From positions 1-28,642 of the forward strand of contig MGDX01000009.1 of the NCBI GenBank assembly GCA_001791035.1: a stretch of DNA of 28,642 nucleotides. Direction: 5' to 3'. Position numbers and translations under genes: made by a program. The stretch's first letter is position 1. Each line of letters begins with the position of its first letter. Shown piece after piece: positions 22,629 to 28,642 of the stretch. Source of the DNA: Candidatus Uhrbacteria bacterium RIFCSPHIGHO2_02_FULL_53_13 (GTDB taxonomy: Bacteria; Patescibacteriota; Patescibacteriia; UBA9934; UBA11717). The notes beneath the pieces were generated by a model. That model did no database searches. It worked only from the letters and a program-made list of their open reading frames with translations, and had not been told where the DNA came from.

Positions 22629-23392
22629 AGAATTTTCGTGAGTATATCACCCCAAACCAACAGTATAAACCCTGCAACAGCAAGAAATGTGCCGAACGGA
22701 ACGCGGTCGTGGAGTCCGCACCATTTGGTTGCCACGAGCACCACACCAACGATGGCACCCAAAATGTAAGCCAACATCACCGCAACAATCCCATCCACGA
22801 ATCCAAGCATGGCGCCAAGAACAAGCCCCATGGTGACGTCACCGGCACCAAGCAAACGCCCGCCCGAGAGTGCATGTTGCAGGAGGAAAAACAGAAACAG
22901 CATTGCCATTCCGAGCGCGAGCGACGAAAGCGGAACGCCAAGCGCGAGGTTCAGTGCGAACGCTATGATCGCCGAAGGAATGGCGTACACGGGAAGAATG
23001 AGCGTGTACTTGAGGTCATAGACAAAGACTAAAAGCAAAGCAACGGTGAAGAGAATGTCACGCGCGAGCCACGCAAAGAGGAGCTCGGTCGCCTCGTCGG
23101 GAATCCACACGCCGCTTTGATATCGCCACACGTGAAACACGGTCAAGCCAACGATCACCAGCTCAATCGCGGGATATTGCCACGGGAGTACGGCGCGGCA
23201 CGCGCGGCACCGCCACAGACTGCGCGCGTCGCCGAGAATCGGCACGACATCCAATCCGCGGCGCGGCACTTCGCACATCACGCACGCGCGCTTTGGACGC
23301 ATCCACGCCCATTCTGGATGCCATCGAAAAACGCCGCCCGTAACAAGGCTGGCGATGAGCACTCCAAGAAGAATGGCCACGAGCATCCACAT
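22625..23392 (-). CDS. pilD: prepilin peptidase (type IV leader peptidase)
   Basis: A 256-aa integral membrane aspartic peptidase that cleaves the leader of type IV pilins. The N-terminal cytoplasmic domain has the zinc-binding Cys37-x2-Cys40 and Cys62-x2-Cys65 pairs. The catalytic aspartates are Asp126 (FVYDLKY) and Asp185 in the GAGD motif. About seven to eight helices are present. The frame is open to 23503, but the Met at 23392 (or Met3 at 23386), just after the pseudopilin stop, puts the first membrane helix at the N-terminus as usual. Its substrate is very likely the pilin-like protein encoded immediately upstream. Confidence 0.93.
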   Translation of the reverse strand: MWMLVAILLGVLIASLVTGGVFRWHPEWAWMRPKRACVMCEVPRRGLDVVPILGDARSLWRCRACRAVLPWQYPAIELVIVGLTVFHVWRYQSGVWIPDEATELLFAWLARDILFTVALLLVFVYDLKYTLILPVYAIPSAIIAFALNLALGVPLSSLALGMAMLFLFFLLQHALSGGRLLGAGDVTMGLVLGAMLGFVDGIVAVMLAYILGAIVGVVLVATKWCGLHDRVPFGTFLAVAGFILLVWGDILTKIL

Positions 23393-23396
23393 ACCT

Positions 23397-23897
23397 TCAC
23401 GGTGAACACACACTGCCCGTAGTGGTGAAGAACGCGCGCCCAGGCTGTGCGCACACGACACCCTTTTCCACTTGCGCCTCGGCGATGGCACGCTCAATAA
23501 CAAAACTCATCACATAGCTTTCGCCGTCACTTTGATACGCATACACTTGCAAATCGGAATTCTTGAGTCCAATGCTCGTTTGAGACGGAACCGGATTGAG
23601 ATACACACGCCCGGTGCTCGCGCACGATGGCTGAAATCCGGCTGCGCTCAAACACCGCGCGCCCGTGTCGCCCAGCACGATCGCATCGTCTCCGGTCACC
23701 GGATACGCGTTGGCGTCGTTGAAGTAGAGCTCCAGCGCCGCTTGAATGCGCGTCATGTCCGACAACCGCTTGTAATCACGCGCTCGCGTACGTGCGGAAG
23801 ACACCATCACCCCCGTGGCAAATATCAACAACGCGATGATCCCTCCAAAAATCATCCCCTCAAGCAGTGTGAGACCTTTTGGCGCTTCGTTATGCAT
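23397..23897 (-). CDS. type IV pilin-like protein (pseudopilin)
   Basis: A 166-aa prepilin. A short positively charged leader ends in KG, followed by the class III-like cleavage site Gly8|Leu9 and the conserved Glu13 (GLTLLEGM), then a hydrophobic helix (IFGGIIALLIFATGVMVSS) that forms the filament core. A globular domain follows with ALELYFNDANAYPVTGDD, a pattern common in GspG/PilE-like CPR pilins, and a pair of C-terminal cysteines (VCAQPGR...VCSP). The start at 23897 is chosen because the upstream frame overlaps the receiver gene and contributes no leader. PilD, encoded 4 nt downstream, should process it. Confidence 0.88.
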   Translation of the reverse strand: MHNEAPKGLTLLEGMIFGGIIALLIFATGVMVSSARTRARDYKRLSDMTRIQAALELYFNDANAYPVTGDDAIVLGDTGARCLSAAGFQPSCASTGRVYLNPVPSQTSIGLKNSDLQVYAYQSDGESYVMSFVIERAIAEAQVEKGVVCAQPGRAFFTTTGSVCSP

Positions 23898-23907
23898 AAC
23901 GGTCACA

Positions 23908-24282
23908 TTATACCACCTTGCTCTCAATGATTCGCGCCACCTTTTCCACGGCTTCCTTGGGAAGAAAATGGCCCTTGATAAGATATGCGTCTGCTCCTTC
24001 GCGCCTGAGACGTGCAATGGTTTTTGGATCGTGATGCTCCGTGAACACGACGACGGGCACGTGTCCCGTGCGCGCGGTTCGCAGTTGATGAATCACCTCG
24101 GCCGCATCGTCTTCATGCAAAGCGACATCAAGAATCACGGCATCCACCTCCTCGTCCAAACAACGCTCCGCATGATCGAACGACTCTATCACCGTCGTCT
24201 TAAAGTTCTGCTGTTCGCACTTACGCGCGACAAGTCCCGCAAAAAACGGATCGGTGTCAATGATGCACACGTGGCGTTTCAT
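23908..24282 (-). CDS. stand-alone response-regulator receiver protein (CheY-like)
   Basis: A 124-aa single REC domain with no output domain. Acidic pocket residues lie at IDTD (8-11), the phospho-acceptor Asp52 in VILDVALHEDD, the switch Thr81 in VVVFTEHH and the conserved Lys103 in YLIKG. All the signalling residues are present, so it should be phosphorylated by a histidine kinase not found in this window. Its ATG overlaps the stop of the upstream 115-aa gene as ATGA. Lying between pilM and the pseudopilin, it probably modulates pilus assembly, by analogy with PilG/PilH in twitching systems. Confidence 0.9.
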   Translation of the reverse strand: MKRHVCIIDTDPFFAGLVARKCEQQNFKTTVIESFDHAERCLDEEVDAVILDVALHEDDAAEVIHQLRTARTGHVPVVVFTEHHDPKTIARLRREGADAYLIKGHFLPKEAVEKVARIIESKVV

Positions 24283-24626
24283 AGGTGTTCTTGGCATAGA
24301 TGAGATGACCAAGCGCCGTCTTCGTACAGTGCGTATGGTAGTTGAGCGATGTGATCGTGACCGAGTAAGTGCAGTCGTCGAATCCACGGAGGGATTTCGT
24401 CGCGATCGGTGACGTAACAGCCAACGTTTCCGCCACAAAGCAAGTGCGCCACGACCGCGCGCAGTGGCACATGCACGGACCCAACCACAATAAGCGGCGT
24501 TGACGGATCGCGCACGACAATGCGATGCCATCGGTCTCCGAGTGTTCGATGGCAAGATGTCGGCGCTTTGCTCACCACAAACAGTCCCAGCGGTTCTAAG
24601 CGTCGCAACCATGTTTGCAATGGCAT
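24279..24626 (-). CDS. unrecognised 115-aa protein of the pilus operon
   Basis: A 115-aa soluble protein, rich in His, Leu and Arg, with four cysteines. I do not recognise it. It reads as a compact alpha/beta domain: a basic N-terminal helix (MPLQTWLRRLEPLGLFVV), a beta-rich middle (RIVVRDPSTPLIVVGSVHVP), then LLCGGNVGCYVTDRDEIPPW. It lies 3 nt after pilM and overlaps the receiver gene by ATGA, which strongly supports it as a real, co-translated gene. Position suggests an accessory role in pilus assembly or its regulation. Confidence 0.65.
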   Translation of the reverse strand: MPLQTWLRRLEPLGLFVVSKAPTSCHRTLGDRWHRIVVRDPSTPLIVVGSVHVPLRAVVAHLLCGGNVGCYVTDRDEIPPWIRRLHLLGHDHIAQLPYALYEDGAWSSHLCQEHL

Positions 24627-24629
24627 ATA

Positions 24630-25787
24630 TTATGCGGTCTGCATTTGCTTTGGCGCGGCCGGCTTTGTCTCTTTTGCTGGCGAAGCGGCATGCATCGCCA
24701 GTCCGATCGCAACCGAAAATCGCGGTCCCACATCCTCTAAAAGCGAACGCATGGCCTCGTTCACCTGCACGCGCACCCACGGGTCGCCCACCATGGTACG
24801 CACATTCAGTTTCTCCGTCAAAAATACATCCAACCCGGGCAAGTGCGCTGAACCGCCCGTCAAAATGACCTTCTCCACACGGCGATGATTCGTGACATCC
24901 GACTCGGCATACAAGCGCATGGCATAGGCAATCTCGTTGACAATTGGCTGAAACAAATCTTGTACCGCCTTTGGGACGCTCTGCTCCTGACTGCGGGCAA
25001 GGTCGTGCTTCATCTGCTCGGCCTCCTCCACGTTCACGGAAAGCTGCTCTGCCATCGTGCGCGTTACCAGCGCTCCGCCGACTTTGATACTGCGCGTCAA
25101 AAATGGCACGCCTTCCTCGACAATCGTCATATTCGTGCGAAACGAACCGATGTCGAGCATCATGATGGGACTTTTGTCACTGCCAATCAGCGACCGAACC
25201 AATGCAAACGGCTCGGTCTCCAAACTCACGAGTTCAAGCCCCGCGCCTTGAAACACGGATGTGTACGTTTGAATCATGCTCTTTTTCGCGCCCGTAATGA
25301 GCACGCGTACGTTTTCCTGCGCGCGTCCCGCAGATTCGATGCGCTCTTTGTTTGAGAGCACTGCCGCGCTCAACGCGGCTGGCGTTTGCGCCGTCTTTCC
25401 TCCCACGAATTGAAAATCAATCACCATTTCATTGAGAGGAATTGGCATCAGCTTTTCCGCTTGCCGCTCCACAAGCGCGCGCGTTTCTGCCGGGTCCTGC
25501 ACGCGCGGAATGGCAATCATCGAACTGAACACCGCGTGCACTGGCAATGACGCTACCGCGCGCGTGGCTTTGGCACCCGCTTCCTGCATCAGCCGCTTCA
25601 CGTGACGCGTCGCCTCGTTCACGTCGTCGGTGATTGGCAGTTCGGCCACCTCCGCCGACCTCTGCGTAAAGCCGTAGGTCATGAGCTTGTACACGCCGCC
25701 TTCAAACAACAGCTCGACGAGTTTCACTCCGCCGGCTCCAATGTCCACGCCAACATAGCGCTCTTCTTTTTTTGAAAACAATCCCAT
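24630..25787 (-). CDS. pilM: type IV pilus assembly protein PilM
   Basis: A 385-aa actin-like ATPase of the FtsA/PilM family that forms the inner cytoplasmic ring of the type IV pilus alignment complex. The phosphate-1 region is GVDIGAGGVKLVEL (residues ~13-26), phosphate-2 is IMMLDIGSFRTNMTIVEEG, and the adenosine region is VILTGGSAHLPGLDVFL. The C-terminal ~20 residues are an Ala/Pro/Lys tail. It opens the pilM-to-gatA run; the second palindromic repeat element lies just upstream (25793-25974), where its promoter would be expected. The PilN, PilO and PilQ partners are not in the window. Confidence 0.93.
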   Translation of the reverse strand: MGLFSKKEERYVGVDIGAGGVKLVELLFEGGVYKLMTYGFTQRSAEVAELPITDDVNEATRHVKRLMQEAGAKATRAVASLPVHAVFSSMIAIPRVQDPAETRALVERQAEKLMPIPLNEMVIDFQFVGGKTAQTPAALSAAVLSNKERIESAGRAQENVRVLITGAKKSMIQTYTSVFQGAGLELVSLETEPFALVRSLIGSDKSPIMMLDIGSFRTNMTIVEEGVPFLTRSIKVGGALVTRTMAEQLSVNVEEAEQMKHDLARSQEQSVPKAVQDLFQPIVNEIAYAMRLYAESDVTNHRRVEKVILTGGSAHLPGLDVFLTEKLNVRTMVGDPWVRVQVNEAMRSLLEDVGPRFSVAIGLAMHAASPAKETKPAAPKQMQTA

Positions 25788-25792
25788 AAATG

Positions 25793-25974
25793 TAGAGTGA
25801 TTACCCCATAAAACAAAACCCCATCATTCATGAAACGGGCGAACTCCTTGCTCTTCGAGAGAAAAAATCCTCAATGTAGCAATGGCTACATCTGTGGTTT
25901 TTTCTCTCTGCGGAGCTTCGGATTTCATCCCGTTTCATGAATGCTAGGTTCTGTTTCATAGAGCAATCACTCTA
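25793..25974 (-). repeat. ~182-bp nested palindromic repeat element, copy 2
   Basis: It aligns along its length with the reverse of the element at 7280-7460. Terminal inverted repeats 25793-25802 and 25965-25974 are perfect over 10 bp, with further pairing inside (TGAAACGGG against CCCGTTTCA) and a central ATGTAGC/GCTACAT stem. Arm sequences differ from copy 1 in several places, yet both arms changed together so that the stem still pairs. The TAG stop of rnhA (25972-25974) is the outermost triplet of the element, as in copy 1. It fills the whole rnhA-pilM gap. Confidence 0.85.
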
Positions 25975-26394
25975 GTGTATGGCCTCGTCAATCGCTTCGT
26001 TCACCAAACGATCGGCATGTTTATTTTTTTCGCGGCGCACATGCGTAAATGTGACGCGATCGAACGTCCGCACGAGATCTTTAATTTCCAGATAGTACTT
26101 CATGAGCGTGGCATTTCTCACACGATAGACACCGTTGAGTTGACGCACGGCCAGCTCTGAATCCATGAAAACGCTGACTTCCGCGGCGCCAAGCTCCTGC
26201 GCGCCCTGCAGTCCCATGAGAATCGCGGTGTACTCGGCGACATTGTTCGTTTCCGTACCAAGGTAGCGCTTGAGCTCGAGCAATGTGTCCCCTTTGAGAG
26301 AGAGGATCACCGCGCCGGCGCCGGCCGGTCCCGGATTGCCGCGCGCGCCTCCATCGGTGTACATCACAACCTGCTTATAAGATCCCTTAGACAT
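25972..26394 (-). CDS. rnhA: ribonuclease HI family protein
   Basis: A 140-aa RNase HI, which cuts the RNA strand of RNA-DNA hybrids. The catalytic acidic residues are present: Asp14 (YTDGGARGNPGPAG), Glu54 (NNVAEYTAI), Asp78 (FMDSELAV) and the C-terminal Asp in KNKHADRLVNEA. It is of the short bacterial/archaeal type without the basic protrusion. The start at 26394 overlaps the end of recJ by 8 bases; the longer frame to 26655 lies inside recJ. Its stop codon is contributed by the palindromic element downstream. Confidence 0.93.
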   Translation of the reverse strand: MSKGSYKQVVMYTDGGARGNPGPAGAGAVILSLKGDTLLELKRYLGTETNNVAEYTAILMGLQGAQELGAAEVSVFMDSELAVRQLNGVYRVRNATLMKYYLEIKDLVRTFDRVTFTHVRREKNKHADRLVNEAIDEAIH

Positions 26395-28057
26395 GTTCCA
26401 CGCGTTCGATTTCAATCTGGATTTGACGCGCGCCGCGATACCACGTTGTGTCGAGTCTGTAATAGACATCAACCTTCTGCCCCATCGTGAGTCCGTGAGC
26501 TCGCTGATCGGCACCAAACCAAATGCATTGTACCACTTTTTTGCCGGGTGTGGTGACGGAGAGCCGAAGGTGCGCGCCTGTTTTGCCGACGCGCTCAAAA
26601 GCAAGCACCGTGTGGGTGCGCGCGCAAAAAAGCGGGCGCTCGTTTCCAACGCCAAACGGCGCCATCAGACAGAGCGCGTCTACGAGTTCGTAGGAAGCGT
26701 CGTCAAGGCCGACATCAAGATCAGCGTTCTGCCCCTCTGCGCTCGGCTGGTTGGAGCGCATCCCTTCGGCTTCGCGCGTCATGGCCGCAATCCACGCGGG
26801 CACATGCTCGGGCGTAATGGTCATGCCGGCCGCCTGCGGATGGCCTCCGCCGCGAATCATCAGCTCGCGACATGCATCCATGGCCTGCACAAAATGAAAT
26901 CCTTCAGGAGCACGCCCCGAACCGACAAACACCCCGCCTACGCGCGTGAGCACAACGCTCGGCCGCTGTGTTTGCGCGGCAATTTTTCCGGCCACAAGTC
27001 CGGCAATGCCGATGCGAATATCCTCGCGCACTACGGCGATGAACGCGTCGTTTGGATTCACGTCGCACATCGCGTGGCGCGTGGACTGCTCGGTAAGGCG
27101 CTGGCGCTCTTTGTTGAGCGCCTCGAGCTGTGCCGCGTGTGTGTCGGCTTCCTCGTCAGTCGCGCTCAACAGTAGAGCGAGCGCACTGTCGGCCGCGCCA
27201 AGTCTCCCTGGCGCGTTGAGACGCGGACCCAGGCGAAACCCCACATCGGTCGTAGTCCGTTCTCCTTCTTCTAAACGCGCAAAGCGCATGAGCGCCTTGA
27301 GACCCGGCCTGCGCGTCTTGGAAAGCACGCGCAATCCGTAGCGTTCCAGCACGCGATTTTCTCCCACGAGCGGCACCATATCCGTCACCGTCGCTATGGC
27401 CACTAAATCTAAAAGCCACTTTTCGTACCCTTGTGGAATATCCACGCTGTGCTCACGCGCCACAGCATACAGTGCCGTAGCCACTTTGAACGCCACGCCC
27501 ACCGCCGCGAGCTTATTGAACGGGTAGGTCTCGCCCGGCACGAGCGGATGGATGAGCAGGGCCTTGTCCGAGAGCGTTTGCGGAAGTTGATGATGATCCA
27601 CGACGATGACTTCCATTCCGAGCTCGTACGCGCGCGCGATTTCGTCGGTGTTGGCAATGCCACAATCCACCGTGATGATAAGTTCAACGCCCTGCGCAGA
27701 AAACCGCTCAACCGCGTTGAAGCTCATGCCGTACCCGTCGCCCTCGCGCGACGGCAGATAGGTTTGCAGATGCTCGGCAAATGACACAAATCCAGCGCGC
27801 TGTGCAACGGTTTTGAGCGCGGTCAACAGGATTGCGCTTCCACAAATACCGTCGGCATCATAATCGCCGTGAATCACAACGCTCTGCCCGCGTTCCATGG
27901 CTTGCCAAAGACGCTCCACCACATCGCGCATACGCGAAAACAAAAACGGATCGTGAACATCCGTCTCAAAGTTTGGATGCAAAAACACGCGGCGCTCCTG
28001 TGGCGTGCGGATACCTCGCGCCTCCAAAAGCCGCTCAACAATGGGATGAAGCGTCAT
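26387..28057 (-). CDS. recJ: single-stranded-DNA-specific exonuclease RecJ
   Basis: A 556-aa RecJ 5'-3' single-strand exonuclease used in recombination and mismatch repair. The DHH domain shows the manganese-binding motifs HGDYDADG (Asp65, Asp67), TVDCG (Asp131) and VVDHHQLP (Asp154-His-His156). The DHHA1 domain has GGGHPQAAGM, and a C-terminal OB-like domain follows. Length is normal for compact RecJ proteins. Its downstream neighbour rnhA overlaps it by 8 bases, so the two nucleases are likely co-translated. A 30-aa membrane ORF precedes it by 3 nt. Confidence 0.96.
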   Translation of the reverse strand: MTLHPIVERLLEARGIRTPQERRVFLHPNFETDVHDPFLFSRMRDVVERLWQAMERGQSVVIHGDYDADGICGSAILLTALKTVAQRAGFVSFAEHLQTYLPSREGDGYGMSFNAVERFSAQGVELIITVDCGIANTDEIARAYELGMEVIVVDHHQLPQTLSDKALLIHPLVPGETYPFNKLAAVGVAFKVATALYAVAREHSVDIPQGYEKWLLDLVAIATVTDMVPLVGENRVLERYGLRVLSKTRRPGLKALMRFARLEEGERTTTDVGFRLGPRLNAPGRLGAADSALALLLSATDEEADTHAAQLEALNKERQRLTEQSTRHAMCDVNPNDAFIAVVREDIRIGIAGLVAGKIAAQTQRPSVVLTRVGGVFVGSGRAPEGFHFVQAMDACRELMIRGGGHPQAAGMTITPEHVPAWIAAMTREAEGMRSNQPSAEGQNADLDVGLDDASYELVDALCLMAPFGVGNERPLFCARTHTVLAFERVGKTGAHLRLSVTTPGKKVVQCIWFGADQRAHGLTMGQKVDVYYRLDTTWYRGARQIQIEIERVEHV

Positions 28058-28060
28058 GCG

Positions 28061-28153
28061 CTAGAATCCGAACGCAAAAGTGAACCCTACCATTGAGACA
28101 ATCACAAAAAAGGAGACGATGGCGAGCACAATTCTTTGTGTTTTCTTTTTCAT
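28061..28153 (-). CDS. 30-aa membrane microprotein upstream of recJ
   Basis: A 30-codon ORF with a basic start (MKKKTQR) followed by one hydrophobic helix (IVLAIVSFFVIVSMVGFTFA) and a short FGF end. It would sit in the membrane with the N-terminus inside. It is 3 nt from the recJ start and therefore likely co-transcribed. Tiny single-helix ORFs of this type are common beside housekeeping genes in CPR genomes, in my recollection. Its function is unknown and it could be a leader peptide for recJ translation. Confidence 0.55.
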   Translation of the reverse strand: MKKKTQRIVLAIVSFFVIVSMVGFTFAFGF

Positions 28154-28195
28154 ATCTACAAAAGTAGTGGTTGTAATAACCGGCACAACAAAGGA
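28154..28195. other. short gap before the microprotein
   Basis: A 42-base spacer without a gene; a GGATCAAAGAACAAAGATCAAAG near-tandem repeat begins at its edge (28193-28215) and runs into the C-terminus of the partial gene. Confidence 0.4.
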
Positions 28196-28642
28196 TCAAA
28201 GAACAAAGATCAAAGCACCAAACCGTCTGCCACTAGCGGGAGAAGGACACGCCCCCGAGGACGCGCGAGCGCCCCTCGGCTCCCACCCGCCCACGCCCAA
28301 GCCGCCGGAGCCAGGATAGCCGGCGTTCACCAAGTAACCGCCAGAGGCGATATCACTCGTCCAATCATAAACCGATTGACCATTGAAGAGTCGCTCGTTC
28401 TGACTTTGAAGGAGGGTTGCGTGATCAAAAACGACATCTGCAAAATGGCGACGGTGATTGATGTTTATTTTGAGCGCGGCTAGCTCTTGGGCTGCGGGTT
28501 TAAAGACAGCTTCATCTTGAGATGCCCCTGCGGTTTTGAGGCGCGCAAGTACAGCATCGGAGGCCTGTACAATGGCGTCTTTTTCCTGTGGGGTGAGACC
28601 CTGTTGCTGCGCAAGGGTATCGCGTAGGAGTTTTGTTTGGTC
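28196..28642 (-). CDS. C-terminal part of an unrecognised protein (runs off the right edge)
   Basis: An uninterrupted minus-strand frame of 148 codons enters from the right edge and ends at a TGA at 28196. The first half is helical and charged (KLLRDTLAQQQGLTPQEKDA, DAVLARLKTAG, AAQELAALKI), followed by FADVVFDHATLLQ and YDWTSDIASGG. The end is rich in Gly, Arg and Ser (GSGGLGVGGWEPRG), unlike the rest, and may be partly a read-through of intergenic repeats. No family is recognised. The start lies outside the window. Confidence 0.5.
   Translation of the reverse strand, partial: DQTKLLRDTLAQQQGLTPQEKDAIVQASDAVLARLKTAGASQDEAVFKPAAQELAALKININHRRHFADVVFDHATLLQSQNERLFNGQSVYDWTSDIASGGYLVNAGYPGSGGLGVGGWEPRGARASSGACPSPASGRRFGALIFVL

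Overview
The window reads as a piece of chromosome from a small fermentative bacterium of the Candidate Phyla Radiation (Patescibacteria, most likely a Parcubacteria-type lineage). This is inferred from gene style and context: short intergenic gaps, dnaG-rpoD in tandem, a pilM/pilin/pilD cluster coupled to ligA-gatC-gatA, tiny membrane ORFs, and dispersed short intergenic repeats. Standard bacterial code applies, since TGA is used as a stop throughout. Almost all genes lie on the minus strand. No CRISPR array, rRNA or transposase gene was seen.

Layout. (1) 36-3394: an A/T-richer accessory cassette on the minus strand, holding an HNH-type endonuclease, two SAM methyltransferases, a cytidine deaminase and an S51 peptidase. 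The last four are packed with 4-8 nt gaps. It lies beside tRNA-Asn(GTT), which has its own promoter, encoded CCA and strong terminator. (2) 3832-6855: sigma factor rpoD and primase dnaG. (3) 6936-8791: a plus-strand island with a 115-aa unknown protein, a ~181-bp nested palindromic repeat element, a possible 61-aa ORF with a terminator, and a 345-aa polytopic membrane protein. (4) 8856-16382: a small unknown protein and a six-gene operon for a complex-I/group-4-hydrogenase-like membrane complex of the Ehr type. (5) 16532-18131: tRNA-Ser(GGA), a divergent NUDIX hydrolase, and lgt. (6) 18284-25787: a long co-directional run, pilM - unknown - receiver protein - pseudopilin - pilD - ligA - gatC - gatA - small membrane protein, many joined by 4-bp ATGA overlaps. 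(7) 25793-25974: a second copy of the palindromic element; then rnhA, recJ, a 30-aa membrane microprotein and a partial gene at the right edge.

Most interesting: the Ehr-like complex has intact antiporter-type membrane subunits with the usual proton-path Glu, Lys and His residues. Its large subunit has lost all four NiFe cysteines, as Ehr complexes do. Its small subunit has also lost three of the four cysteines that hold the proximal [4Fe-4S] cluster (replaced by Asp, Asp and Asn), and no ferredoxin-like subunit is encoded nearby. The whole machine therefore looks stripped of redox centres while kept intact as an ion-translocating assembly. Secondary points are the duplicated palindromic element whose end supplies the stop codon of the preceding gene in both copies, and a cluster of DnaA-box-like sequences, two forming a perfect 33-bp palindrome, between ligA and gatC.
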